Source: Heliocidaris erythrogramma
Lineage: Eukaryota > Echinodermata > Echinoidea > Camarodonta > Echinometridae
DNA length: 64,000 nt
NCBI GenBank assembly: GCA_025617745.1
Contig: CM046868.1
Span: 22,993,608 to 23,057,607 of the forward strand
Direction of reading: 5' to 3'
Under the pieces are notes generated by a model. It was not told where the DNA came from and did no database searches. It was given only the letters and a program-made list of their open reading frames with translations. How positions within the stretch are numbered: the stretch's first letter is position 1; each line of letters starts with the position of its first letter. Position numbers and translations under genes: made by a program. Positions 25,089-35,214 of this stretch are shown piece after piece.

Positions 25089-25992
25089 GAAGGAAAGTAT
25101 ATCTTAAAGAGATTAAACTTTACCTGGAAGTTTTCTTTTTTTAAAAGGGCTATGCAACTCAATTACATTCTATGTGATATTTTTAACATGGTAATATTAT
25201 TCATGAGTACTCTGTACTAGGAAAACTTATGATATTTCAAATTGTTACTATAAATTTGAGACACATCATTTGGAGTTAAAAAAAAAAAAGTGAATGTCTT
25301 CCTTAAGACAACGATCAAGTATGTTGGGTAGAATGGACGACCTTTGGTCCGTGCCTGAGTTATCTTAGGGGGCCTTAAGTCCCTGATTAGCTATATACAT
25401 AACATACCTTGTAAGAGCTGATAAGATGGCACATTAGTTGGGTTAGGGGATCCGTACCATCTACCCAACAGAAAGTTCGTCCAAAACATCCAAAAGAAGG
25501 TAAATTGCATACATAAATATCATTCGTTTTTAAGTTGTTTTAAAGTAATTCTACTCATGGAATTTTATGTACTATGGATATTAAACTCTATTACAAATTA
25601 AAACACAAAACATGCACTCTGCTTTACAAAGGAAAATGTTATACATAAATGAACCGGGCGCTGGGGCCTATGGTGGATATTTATCTGCTGTAGGTCATTG
25701 GTTGGACTCTCACTCCTCTCACATTAGATCATGTATGTTATGATATATTTTTCATCACGATGGTCTGTGGTTGTTGTCTGGTCATTCTCGGCTAGTCATT
25801 GGGAGTGGCTAGGTTCTAGCTCTCACCCAGTTGGCTAGTAACTCAGTAACTCGGGAATGTTTATAACATATCGCCTTCTTTAAATATGTAATATGGAAAA
25901 TACTTTTATATTAAACACATGTGTTTTTATTAGGTCATAAGTGCCTTTTCCTTAAACAACAACTTTGTCATTGATCTTCAGGGAACCCTTTC

Positions 25993-26110
25993 GAGTGTAA
26001 ATATAAGAACAGTAGGAGTATTTTTTGAATAGATTAAAATTTACAGCAGAACAGATGATACTTACAAATATATTTAAAGATAAACCAATCTTTCACATAT
26101 AATATCATAC
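25993..26110 (+). pseudogene. Second, diverged copy of the LINE ORF 3' end
   Basis: This stretch aligns with about 24950-25070: compare CAACAGATGACACTTAAAAA with CAGAACAGATGATACTTACA, then ACATATAATA against ACATGTAATA. It no longer holds an open frame. It lies 1 kb downstream, still inside the outer TSDs. Confidence 0.65.
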
Positions 26111-26361
26111 TTGATATTAATCAGTAGGAAATAATTGTAAATAATTACCAGAATTTGTAAATATTGTTATTATATCAGAAAGTTGTTAGTAACTTCAATC
26201 TCTTTTGTGGTTTTAAAGACTTTAAATATACATAGGTTCATAAAGGACTATCTTATGACCACACCTTACGACCAATGTGACGTCTGTTTTTTACAGTGAC
26301 TGGCACACAGGACCTTTTTGTGTCAAAGGTGCCATAATACAACAACAACAACAACAACAAC

Positions 26362-26374
26362 AGGTATCGGTACC
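26362..26374. repeat. Target-site duplication, right copy (13 bp)
   Basis: AGGTATCGGTACC directly follows the (CAA)n tail of the LINE and is identical to 23877-23889. Confidence 0.93.
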
Positions 26375-26403
26375 GCCGATTTTTATCTGAACCAAGCTTT
26401 ATA

Positions 26404-27769
26404 GGATTGAGGCTTTTTCTTCACCGACCTGCAATAGTGTCATCGTATGGAGGCGACCTGCTTAGCACCAGTGACATCTTAAAAAGCTTGGACTATGGTA
26501 GGTCTAGTTGGCTAAACCTGGACCCTATACTGGTACGGTGGATGGTCGTATAACTGGAGCGGGTGATATAATTGGAATTGCATCAATAAAAACAGGAATA
26601 TCATGTGAGTCATGTATTTTACTATCGTCAACGAGGAATAGCGAAATTTCAACCTGTGCAAGCTAGCTTGAGTTCTCACAAGAAAGTGCTAAAATGTCGA
26701 CATGTTCGACTGTATGGTAGACCTACTCTTTGAAATTGGACGCAGGTCATTTTTCTATTCATGTGAAGTTACGCAGTGTTTTCGAAGTTAATGATTTAGG
26801 TAACATTAGACAGATGTTATGTCTAGAATATCAACCCTTGTCTTTATGACCAACGCGCGTCCGTTGACTGATTTATTTCGGCCCTATTGACCAGAATAAG
26901 GGTCGTTATCTTAATTCCGAGAGTTGCATTGTCTAGTTTACACGAGCCACACCAAGTTGTCACGCAGTACACAAATAGGACAATTTAAAACAGGAATTTG
27001 GATCAAAGAAAGTGTTGTGATTCATATGTTGTATAGAAATCGTCAGGAAAGCAACTTGCCGATATGTGTGTGCTTAGTCACATAGTGTGCATTAAGTAAG
27101 TATTTCTCGACTCCTTACTAGCCCCTCACTGGGGCTCTCTCTCTCTCTCGCTCAGCAAATAACGGACATGTAAATGGATTCGATTGATTACCCGCACTGA
27201 ATTTTAGTCTCGGAAGTGAGGTGTTTCATACATCTGCACACTAATAATAATCTCCACGCGGAAGGCGGGATTATGTAACAGGGTGCTTGTTGGACCAGTG
27301 GATTCGATCAATTATACCGATGCCACTTTTCTCGCCGTCGATCAGCATGAGTGAGGACTAATGCAATTTGTGGATCATACTGAAGGGAAAGGTTTGTCGA
27401 GTGCTAAGCTGTACATGTATCGTTATTATACCTCAAAATTCTGTACCACTGCTGGTGTTTGTGAAAGTTCTTATGGAGAGAAACTCAATAGGAAATATGG
27501 AGAATTACTTGCACAGCTAGCAGTGACGTCTGGAACAAGATATTGAGGATTGCAGAACTACGCTATGGTAAGCCATTGGCTAGAATGAAAAACAACTTCT
27601 GTTTAATTTGGGGATTTGCATTTTTCAAACTGAATACATTATTTGTTTGTTTGTTTGTTTTTATTTACTTAAAATGCATAAAGAGATACACATAAATATG
27701 TACACATATTCAGATTAAGAATTCAAAGTACATTGTGCTTATAGTGTAAAAAAAAGCTTATAAATCAGC
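26404..27769. other. Intergenic; possible upstream exon ending near 27567
   Basis: A good splice donor context (CTATG|GTAAGC, GT at 27568-27569) follows a moderately coding-looking 61-codon frame (27361-27546). It could be a 5' exon of the GPCR transcript, whose acceptor is at 31479, but nothing else supports the link. Confidence 0.25.
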
Positions 27770-28449
27770 GTATAAGCCAATGATATCAAATAGTTTCCAT
27801 AATTTGTAGATTTTCTGTGTATATATCATTTCTTGGACTCTTGTTCATTTTATATATGTCTTTAACCTTTTGTATATGAAGTCCCATAGAAGGTATGTTG
27901 TGCTATAGTGGGAAGATAGGTGTACATGTACATGAACTAAGTTGTAAAGCACGGAGTATAAACGCCCTTTATTGTTTAAGATTGAATAGATTGGTCAAGT
28001 TCATTGTCCGCTTATATGTATTAGCTGGCCAGTACCAGCACCTTTAAGAAGAAACAATAAGCAATGTAAGAATGCTTTAGAAGAGTAAACTCAGTGGTCC
28101 AGCTTCTATGTGCTTTATAAAGAGAGAAAAGGCTAGAAGAGATCAGTTCTGTTAAAGTTTCCAGAGAAAGAGTAAGAGTCAGAGACAGAGATAGAACTCC
28201 CAAGTTGGACGTCAGGGAAGTTCCTTTTATACTTTGCACGGGTGCATGTACGAGTGTGCTAAGGTGTATACTGCTCATAAAGCCTCCAATTCTATTTTAT
28301 CTTAGAACTTAAAACTTGGATCTTGGGTATTGGAATGACGAATAAAAGTTATTTCGCACAAGCCAACACCGGTTCTACGAATATATTTCTCTTGGAGTGT
28401 ATTTTAGTTTGAAACTCCGACCTGTTTACCGAGTGGTGCAGGGCGGCAG
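27770..28449 (+). repeat. Repeat copy A: promoter/poly(A)-bearing element without intron
   Basis: About 680 bp are homologous to copy B at 29232-30235. Shared landmarks: ATTTCTTGGACTCTTGTTCA, GGCCAGTACCAGCACCTTTA, a TATAAA box at 28116-28121, AATAAA at 28341-28346 and the end GGTGCAGGGCGGCAG. At 28292/28293 copy A joins CCAATTC directly to TATTTTATC, exactly where copy B carries 356 extra bases bounded by GT and AG. The TATA to AATAAA layout resembles a compact LTR or a retroposed transcript, but no TG...CA ends or flanking duplication are clear. Confidence 0.85.
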
Positions 28450-29231
28450 TCAAGTAGAGAAGGAGGAAATAAAAGGTGGAGAAAAAAAAGAGAAGTAGAC
28501 TTGTGCTGTTTACTTCAGGGAATTTCAAATATCCTATAAAATAAACATATATTACATTTCTCACTGAATTCTTATCAAAGGAATTTGTATGATATAGGTT
28601 ATCACGGTTATTGTAAAGCGACATGTAAAGCCTCTTAATTACACGGGATGACCAAACGATTCTAAATCGCATAAAAACTTTGTCAATGAAACTAGGTAAA
28701 GTTGCGGTAGCATTTCCTAAATTTTGCAAGAATTTCACAGGGAGTTAAGATAAAACCTTGGGGTATTATTGGTGTGTTTTTGTGAGACCCTTTTCAACCT
28801 GACAAAGAGAGTAACAGTGTATATCATCCGTGCACAATAGGCATTCTTGTCGCCTATCATTTCGTGACAAGCCGCTATAACTAAAAGTTCCACACACTTC
28901 AAAGTATTTTAGTATTTGATTTAAGGCACAATACATTCACTGTAAAAATCACTGTAAAACTACTGGGTTTTGGCCTTTAAAATTATTAAAATATTAAGTT
29001 ATTGCCGTTATTTCAATTTTTTTTTACTGTAAAACAACAGCAAGTTTGTTGGTTTACCGGAAATCAGCATATATATTTACAATCGCCCGCATAAAACACT
29101 GTTCAAAAAACATTTTCTCATATTTTAACAAGTTAGTCTGTTAAATTACAAATTGTTTCCATCGTTCCATTTTAATTTACATAGATTTTCCTCTTAGATA
29201 TTAAAGTTTCTACTATGACTATCACTGCAGA
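28450..29231. other. Spacer between repeat copies A and B
   Basis: A+T-rich DNA with no gene. A TCACTGTAAAA motif is repeated near 28940-28965. A 129-codon minus-strand frame overlapping copy A is a chance frame through the repeat. Confidence 0.5.
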
Positions 29232-30235
29232 ATTTAGTAGCCATAATTCATATAGTATCTGTAATTTGTAGATTTTTTGTGTATATTTCATTTCTTGGAC
29301 TCTTGTTCATTTTATATATGTCTTAATCTTTTTGTACATGAAGTCCCGTAGAAGGTGTCAGATACATGTAGGTACATGAACAAACACACAGTAGCCTTTA
29401 TTGTTTAAGATTGAATAGATTGAATAGATAGGTCAAGTTCATTGCTTATGTTTATTACCTGGCCAGTACCAGCACCTTTAAGAAGAAACGATAAGCAATG
29501 TAAGAATTTTGGAAGAGTAAACTCAGTGGTCCAGCTTCTATGTGCTTTATAAAGAGAGAAAAAGCTAGAAGAGATCAGTTCTGTTAAAGTTTCCAGAGAA
29601 AGAGTACCGTAAGATTCAGAGACAGAGATAGAACTCCTAAGTTGGATGTCAGGGAAGTTTCTTTATAGTTTGCACGGGTACGAGTGTGCTAAGGTGTAGA
29701 CTGCTTATAAAGCCTCCAATTGGTAAATTTCTTTTGTTATTTTGCTTTGAAGTCATATTGTTTTAGAAGAAATATGAGTGTTATAAAGTCTTATAAAGAG
29801 AGATGATATTAGAGTGAGTTGTAATGAATTGTAATGAGTATAGTTAGAAATAATGTAAGATCAATTAGTGTTTTAGTCTGTTGAAGTAAGTTGTGTCCTT
29901 GGTAGTATAGTATTGGTACAAGGAGTGTTGTTAATTCGTAATTCTTAATATGCATAGAGAGACAATATGTTTGGTTGGGCATTATAGGTTAGTGATTACA
30001 GTTATTAGTGTTAAGAAGTTACATTTTCATTGATTCGTATGTGTAACTAAAATGTATATATCTTTGTTTGCATTGCAGTATTTTATCCTAGAACTTAAAA
30101 CTTGGAACTTGGGAATTGGAATGACGAATAAAAGTTATTTCGCACAAGTCATCACCGGTTCTACGAATATACTTCTCTTGGAGTGTATTTGAGTTTGAAA
30201 CTCCGGTCTGCTTACCGAGTGGTGCAGGGCGGCAG
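29232..30235 (+). repeat. Repeat copy B: same element with a 356-bp GT-AG insert
   Basis: Homologous to copy A throughout, with TATAAA at 29548-29553 and AATAAA at 30127-30132. The only large difference is the insert 29723-30078, which begins GTAAAT and ends TTTGCATTGCAG after a T-rich stretch. The homology resumes at the next base (TATTTTATC). Identity to copy A is high on both sides. Confidence 0.85.
29723..30078 (+). other. Probable spliceosomal intron in repeat copy B
   Basis: GT-AG bounded, U-rich before the acceptor, and precisely absent from copy A, which looks like the spliced product (AATT + TATTTTATC). No target-site duplication flanks it, which argues against a transposon insertion. 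Copy A would then be a reverse-transcribed spliced copy. Confidence 0.65.
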
Positions 30236-30423
30236 GCACAATGACTGTATGCTAACAGTTCCCTTGGTTTTACTTCCCAAGTCTGTGAGAAAAACACAAT
30301 CGCCCGTATTCTGCACTCCGGTTTAACTTAAACCGCGGTCTATACGTACTGTGAAAAAACGGACATTCCCGGCATCCTGACTGCCAAGAATTTCCCGTGC
30401 AATTTTTTTTTAGTGTGGCCATG

Positions 30424-30738
30424 GATGACAAAGCTATGTTGGTGTAAATTGATGCTTACGTTTCCAAAACGAATCCGTTTTCACTGGCTGCATGTCCGAG
30501 CAATAAACAAACAAGACAAAAACTGCATGCATGGCTGATCGTCAACAAAATGGAGTGGTGAGTACAAAATTATAAAAGCTGATTGATAGTAGAATACGTT
30601 TTCAGTAACCTACTTGACCATGCAGTTAACAACAGAGAAACGCGTATTTCTGGTAACAGAATGGGGACGATCTGGGAGCCTTTCATAAAATAATGAAATG
30701 TAAGCATCAATTTACACCAACAGAGCTTTGTCATCACT
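30424..30738. repeat. Inverted-repeat element, about 36-bp arms
   Basis: GATGACAAAGCTATGTTGGT...GATGCTTAC at 30424-30459 reappears inverted at 30700-30736 with two mismatches. The 240-bp interior is non-coding. A MITE is likely; no clear target-site duplication. Confidence 0.7.
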
Positions 30739-30784
30739 GGTTCATTTTTCCCGATTGAGGTGTCATATGAAAGCAGAAAATGAA

Positions 30785-31025
30785 TTATCTAGATATGTGA
30801 TTATATTTTAGAAATTCAGATATCGTTGGTCAAACGACTTATTGGTAGCCCTGCTTCATATTGTCTTTATTCATTCATGCGTGAAGTATGTATCATATGA
30901 GTGGCATCAGAATGAAAGAAGAGGAGCCAAGCTTTACAAATATGTGTCATTTATTAATCATAGTTGTGATTAAGATATGATTAAACATCGATAAATCTCG
31001 GTTTCGTTTTTCTGGGACGCATGAA
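30785..31025 (+). repeat. Dispersed repeat copy 2 (pair with 21745-21990)
   Basis: Same orientation and order of blocks as copy 1, with a roughly 10-bp insertion after TCTAGATAT and a shorter T-run before CTGGGACGCA. Confidence 0.8.
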
Positions 31026-31263
31026 TTGACAATGTCATTTCATACTAATATGGAAAGACCACCTTACTGCCAGAATATGAGCCAGGTAACGGTTGCCCGA
31101 ATATGAGGTGGCGGTTACTACAATATTGTTGATTTCAAAATCCCCGGATTAAAGCGTCAATCAACGCCCCCGCATCTTATACGTATGCCCGAGCATCATT
31201 CCATGATCGATTTATTATACAGGTAGCTTTAGAAATGTTTAACTGTATTCTTGTTGCATTCAG

Positions 31264-31390
31264 GGGAGCGTTTCATCAAGTGTTTTGTCGGTGATTTTTA
31301 CCGACAACTAAACTACTGAAATCCTTGCATCTGATTGGCTGAAATTTTGTCGGTAAAAATCACTGACGAAACACTTTATGAAACGCTCCC
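31264..31390. mobile_element. Palindromic MITE with CAG target duplication, 127 bp
   Basis: GGGAGCGTTTCATCAAGTGT...TTTTTACCGACAA is mirrored by TTGTCGGTAAAAATCACTGA...ATGAAACGCTCCC, about 44-bp arms with a short centre containing TTGCATCTGATTGGCTG. CAG flanks both sides (31261-31263, 31391-31393). A related copy is at 45062-45182. Confidence 0.87.
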
Positions 31391-31470
31391 CAGGTCGTCC
31401 GTTTCTGAAATTAATTTAAATATCTTCATTAAAAAAAAAATTAAACATATATTTAAAATGTCTTATTTTC

Positions 31471-31479
31471 TCACTGCAG
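31471..31479 (+). promoter_or_regulatory. 3' splice acceptor before the GPCR coding exon
   Basis: TCTTATTTTCTCACTGCAG is a strong pyrimidine tract plus CAG, 55 nt before the receptor start codon. It implies at least one 5' UTR intron and a promoter further upstream. Confidence 0.6.
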
Positions 31480-31534
31480 CTCCTGAATATTAACCCGATG
31501 CCAACTGTGGAATACCGACATCAGCAACGCGAAG

Positions 31535-32698
31535 ATGGAGACGTACATGTATACAGAAATGTATGTGATGTTTGAGAATTGTACCAACTGTACCAACGAA
31601 ACCACTCATTATGATCTATACCCTCACAAATACGTCATCGCCACCATCTACATCTTCACGTTCATCTTGGGTATCCTTGGCAACTGTCTCGTGGTTGTGG
31701 GCGTGGTCGTCACGCCCAAACTGCAGACACCCACCAATGTCTTAATCGTCAACCTGGCCATCGCCGACCTTTTGACCTGCTTGGTCCTCCCGTTTCAGAC
31801 GTATGGTATCCTCCATGATGCTACTGGTGAAAAATTTCCACGCGTTTGTAGCTTCATAGGGGGTGTCATTTATGTGACGTTTACATGTAGCGCTGTCACT
31901 TTGGTCCTGATCGCCATAAACCGATGTTACGTCATCACGAAAAACATACGCACTACCGTCGGCCTAAATACACACAAAAAACAAGTCACCTTGGCTATTC
32001 TATCATGGATTTTAGCGTGTTTATACAACTACATCCCAATTTACGTTTTCAAATTGACGAAATACTCCTACTATCCTCCCTATAAGCAATGCTTCACGAG
32101 TCCCACGGAAACTAGTGATTTTTATCATAATTTCCTGGCTTTGCTAATCGGTGGACATATCGTCATCATGTTTTTCTGTTACATCAGGATTTTAGTTCAT
32201 GTCAGACAGCAGCGGAAGCTCTTCCACATCTTTTCCGGGAGCAACAGTAGCCGCGATCTTGAACGACAGCATCACATCAAAAGACTCAGTAAAAGAGAGG
32301 TAAGTGTCACCAAGAACCTTTTTAGCATAGTCATCGCCTTCATCTGTTGTACCATCCCGACGGCGGTGGCCTTCGCGACACCAGGGGTCCTCCTATCAGG
32401 GATATACACCACCGCAATTCTGTACTTCAACAACTGCATCAATCCTGTCTTCTATGCCTTCAGACATCCAGTCTTCAAGAAGTTCTTTAAGAGGCTGTTC
32501 ATGCGTACGCTTCAGATCGTTCACTGCCCAAGCAAGATAGTATCTACTGAAGAAGCACAGGAAAACGGTGTGCCCAGTATAACAACAACGCCAAATAAGA
32601 ACGTAACCATGGCGTGCTTGTATGCTATAAACGTCAGCCAAATTGTTGCTTTTGAAGGTGTAAATTCCGACTCTATAGAGATGGCAAACGTATTGTAG
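31535..32698 (+). CDS. Rhodopsin-class (class A) G-protein-coupled receptor, 387 aa
   Basis: A seven-helix plasma-membrane receptor; ligand unknown. Seen: three overlapping N-glycosylation sequons at residues 15-23; GN in TM1 (49-50); NLAIADLL in TM2 (73-80); Cys105 and Cys186 for the TM3-ECL2 disulfide; NRCY (129-132) in place of DRY at the end of TM3; Trp158 in TM4; Tyr216 in TM5; TM6 reading CCTIP (271-275), lacking the usual Trp of CWxP; and NPVFY (303-307) in TM7 followed by HPVFKKFFKR, a helix-8 start. The coding region is one exon, as in expanded lineage-specific receptor families of sea urchins. Overall look is of the melatonin-receptor-like/Trapped-in-endoderm group, but orthology cannot be assigned. 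The start METYMY was chosen as the first ATG after the acceptor; a Met at residue 9 or 12 would also leave the domain intact. Confidence 0.94.
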   Translation: METYMYTEMYVMFENCTNCTNETTHYDLYPHKYVIATIYIFTFILGILGNCLVVVGVVVTPKLQTPTNVLIVNLAIADLLTCLVLPFQTYGILHDATGEKFPRVCSFIGGVIYVTFTCSAVTLVLIAINRCYVITKNIRTTVGLNTHKKQVTLAILSWILACLYNYIPIYVFKLTKYSYYPPYKQCFTSPTETSDFYHNFLALLIGGHIVIMFFCYIRILVHVRQQRKLFHIFSGSNSSRDLERQHHIKRLSKREVSVTKNLFSIVIAFICCTIPTAVAFATPGVLLSGIYTTAILYFNNCINPVFYAFRHPVFKKFFKRLFMRTLQIVHCPSKIVSTEEAQENGVPSITTTPNKNVTMACLYAINVSQIVAFEGVNSDSIEMANVL

Positions 32699-33777
32699 AC
32701 TTTAAGATTTGGCGTGAATAATGTTTTAAAGAATAATAGTCTTATTTTATTGCTAACAATACTATGAAGGTGTATTCTTGCCAAATACATTGTCCATAGA
32801 AATTAAGGCTATGATTGTGAGAAGAGTACGATTCGTATATAAGGGCAAGTTCAATATATGTTGTCCCGTACGTTACGGATACCGACTGTATCCGAGATTT
32901 TTAGCATAGCTGATGAGCGTATTAAGTTAAAAGTCGTACTAGAGCATGGATCAAACAACAACAAGAAAAGTGTTTCTTTAAACATTAATCATTAACATAA
33001 CTTTATTATACTCGGTAAAATGGGCTGTAGAAACACCAAAATAATTATACTTGTCCTAGGGTTGTCGATTACATATATTATACTAACTTCATGGTGTCAT
33101 ATTATTCTTCTTTTTAATCCTTGTGAAGATATCACGAAGGCGTGGCTATATACGACTCTTGACTTCTATTTCCAAACCTAGAGCAAATAAAATAAGTCGG
33201 ATTCGGAAACACCATTATCGTGTCTGACGGCAAACGATTTTAGTTAATTACAAATCAAGGCAGTTTCTATTTTTATTACACGTGAAATAACTTTGTAGTA
33301 TGTTTAATAACCCGAGTTTGATTTGGAAATACGCTATCCTATAGTCACCACAGGAATAAGTAAATAGTAAATAGAATACAAAATTGCAAATTGCATTTTC
33401 AAGACAAAAGCTGATCCAAAGGATCTTTTGTCAGACAGCCAAAGACGTCATTACAAATTAATCATTTACAAATTATCACATGAATTATATCTTTGCTTGT
33501 ACACTCGAAAAGGATACGGAATGAAGGATCATATAGGATATAAATGGACTAATTATATAGCGCCTTGTATCCTTTGGAAAGGCGCTAATACCAATTATCC
33601 AAAGTCATGGATGCTTCTTCCCAGAACCTCAGAGGATATCTCATTTTTGTACTATTTACCTCTATTTGTAGTCCACTGTCTACAGTCCATCAGTTGCTGC
33701 TTTGTCTGGTAAGCCTCAAAGAAGTTTCAGATTGTGAAGTCTAGCGGCTTTTTTAGTTAAGGATTAGCCGTGAATCT
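32699..33777. other. 3' flank of the GPCR gene
   Basis: No gene is seen. An AATAAA at 33186-33191 lies about 490 nt past the stop and is a plausible poly(A) signal for the receptor transcript. Confidence 0.45.
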
Positions 33778-33781
33778 TTAA

Positions 33782-34682
33782 AGGAGAATTACGCTCAAAA
33801 ATAAAGACGATAGTGTTCAAAGGTGTTATTTATTCCTATTTGTTAGACTATATGGCTTCGCGTCAAAATATACGAGATCGATACGAATCAAGATTTTCTG
33901 AGCAAAATTTACCATCTGCTAGCAATATGTATCGTCTGCTAGCAGCACATGGGGGCTGCCATTTTGTTTATGTGTACAAGAAGATTTTCTTAATCCAAAT
34001 GCTCAATTGCCTTTTTAAAAATTAAAAACCCATTTGAGATTAAAAATATAGAATAGATATGTCAATTTATTTTTAAACTGAAGATTTCCTTAATATTTCT
34101 GTTGAAAATCGATATTCGCTTAATAGAAATCTATTTTCTCGATACTGGACGTATGGGACGGAGAAAATTAATTCAAATTTTATGGATGCTTCTTCCCTGA
34201 GCATCTATAGCGGCAAACTATGCATTCACCTGCTTTCGGATAATGGACTTGAAAAGTCGGAATGCATGCTGCATATATTATGTTCTGCTCTGTTTGGCAA
34301 ACCCAAGAAAATAGATTTTTGTTAAGCAAAACCAGACAATTTAAAAGTATCATTATAAAGATTTAATTTTTATAATACATGTAAACCCCCACTTTATATT
34401 TTTCGTCACATATGGGATTTTAGGTAATGAAGAAAATCAATTTAGGATTTGGATTCAAAGTATCTTCCTGACTGGAACATTTCTCAATGGTTCATGTACA
34501 ACTCCAAATCAGCAAGAAAATGGCAGCCCCCATGTAAATGAGTAGGAGACGATACCGGGTGTTGGAATATCTTTATTTATACCCTTTTCTGATATCTTAT
34601 TAGAAAATGATTTAGGCCAATAAGTAGGAATATATTACACCTTCCAATATAAGTAAATTTGTAATCAGGGGTTAATTCTCCT
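33782..34682. mobile_element. TTAA-flanked element with long inverted repeats, 901 bp
   Basis: Ends AGGAGAATTACGC and, inverted, AGGAGAATTAACC. TIR similarity continues patchily for about 180 bp to a shared CATGGGGGCTGCCATTTT block. TTAA flanks both ends (33778-33781, 34683-34686). No transposase ORF. Structurally parallel to the elements at 20931, 37901 and 52102. Confidence 0.85.
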
Positions 34683-34696
34683 TTAAGCCCAAACGG

Positions 34697-34852
34697 TCCG
34701 TATTCTACTAATTCAGTTAAACCCAACACTAAGTATGTTAACAAGAACTATTTAAAGGGACAAATTAGACCTCGGTATAACTTCCGTTGTTAGACTTGAA
34801 TTTAGACCAATTTTAAACCCAGTGTCGGGTTTAAATTTTAGTATAATACGGA
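34697..34852. mobile_element. Small inverted-repeat MITE, 156 bp
   Basis: TCCGTATTCTACTAATTCAG at the left end matches the inverted right end TCCGTATTATACTAAAATTT and continues through AAACCCAACACT versus AAACCCGACACT. It begins 10 bp after the right TTAA of the neighbouring element. A related terminus occurs near 30305. Confidence 0.7.
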
Positions 34853-35214
34853 ACAATATATTTTGTCCAATACGTTACCGTTTTCATCTTAAATTTGAAT
34901 ATATAAAGTTGAAATCCCTACTAGACCGTGGATCCGCCCAAATATAAATGACATTACACTTTCGATGTCAATTAATATTCATTCCATTTGACACACAGTT
35001 ACGTATAGGACAAAAATGAAGAAATGCGGACTTGCCCTTTTATTACATGTTGGTCTAAAGAGGGAGCATTAATTATTATGGGTATACTGACTGCAAGGTC
35101 GCACAATATGGGAACCGTACAATATAATCATCTTGGGTTACGTGATATTTATACAATGAGCATTGTTAAAAGACTGTCTGTGATTATATTGTCAAGCTTA
35201 TATACCGTACAATG
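34853..35214. other. Intergenic, no gene seen
   Basis: A+T-rich sequence; a 63-codon frame here has no family resemblance. Confidence 0.5.

Larger units (their letters stand above)
23890..26361 (+). mobile_element. 5'-truncated non-LTR retrotransposon (LINE) insertion, 2.47 kb
   Basis: Bounded exactly by a 13-bp target-site duplication and ending in a (CAA)n tail at 26340-26361, as expected of target-primed reverse transcription. The ORF reads in frame from the first codon after the left TSD (LQVECGEPPLQMRRN), so the 5' truncation falls inside ORF2 downstream of the RT. It carries an RNase H domain and a Cys/His motif (see CDS). A diverged second copy of the ORF 3' end lies at about 25993-26110 within the same TSD pair, suggesting an internally duplicated or chimeric template. 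RNase H points to the I/R1/LOA/Ingi group rather than Jockey, CR1 or L1. Confidence 0.93.
22860..26403. mobile_element. CG-rich inverted-repeat DNA element interrupted by a LINE
   Basis: The left terminus TATAAAGCTGGGTTCACATA and the reverse complement of 26403-26384, TATAAAGCTTGGTTCAGATA, form terminal inverted repeats. The interior is strikingly CG-rich (CGCCGA, CGGCGG motifs) against A+T-rich flanks. It holds a direct duplication (23086-23176 versus 23214-23322), a second one (23608-23660 versus 23668-23725), and blocks of the left half that reappear inverted in the right half, for example CGCCGCCGATTAGTCATTGT against ACCATTGACTAATCGGCGGC. This is a foldback-like architecture. Without the LINE (23890-26361) and one TSD copy the element is about 1.06 kb. 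No transposase is seen. Confidence 0.75.

Noticed and set aside
28349..28738. 129-codon minus-strand ORF
   Set aside because: It runs through the 3' part of repeat copy A; the equivalent frame in copy B is different and shorter.
27568..31479. Proposed single intron joining the exon ending at 27567 to the GPCR exon
   Set aside because: Splice signals are good at both ends but the joined reading frame does not continue into the receptor, and no other evidence links them; kept only as a weak possibility.
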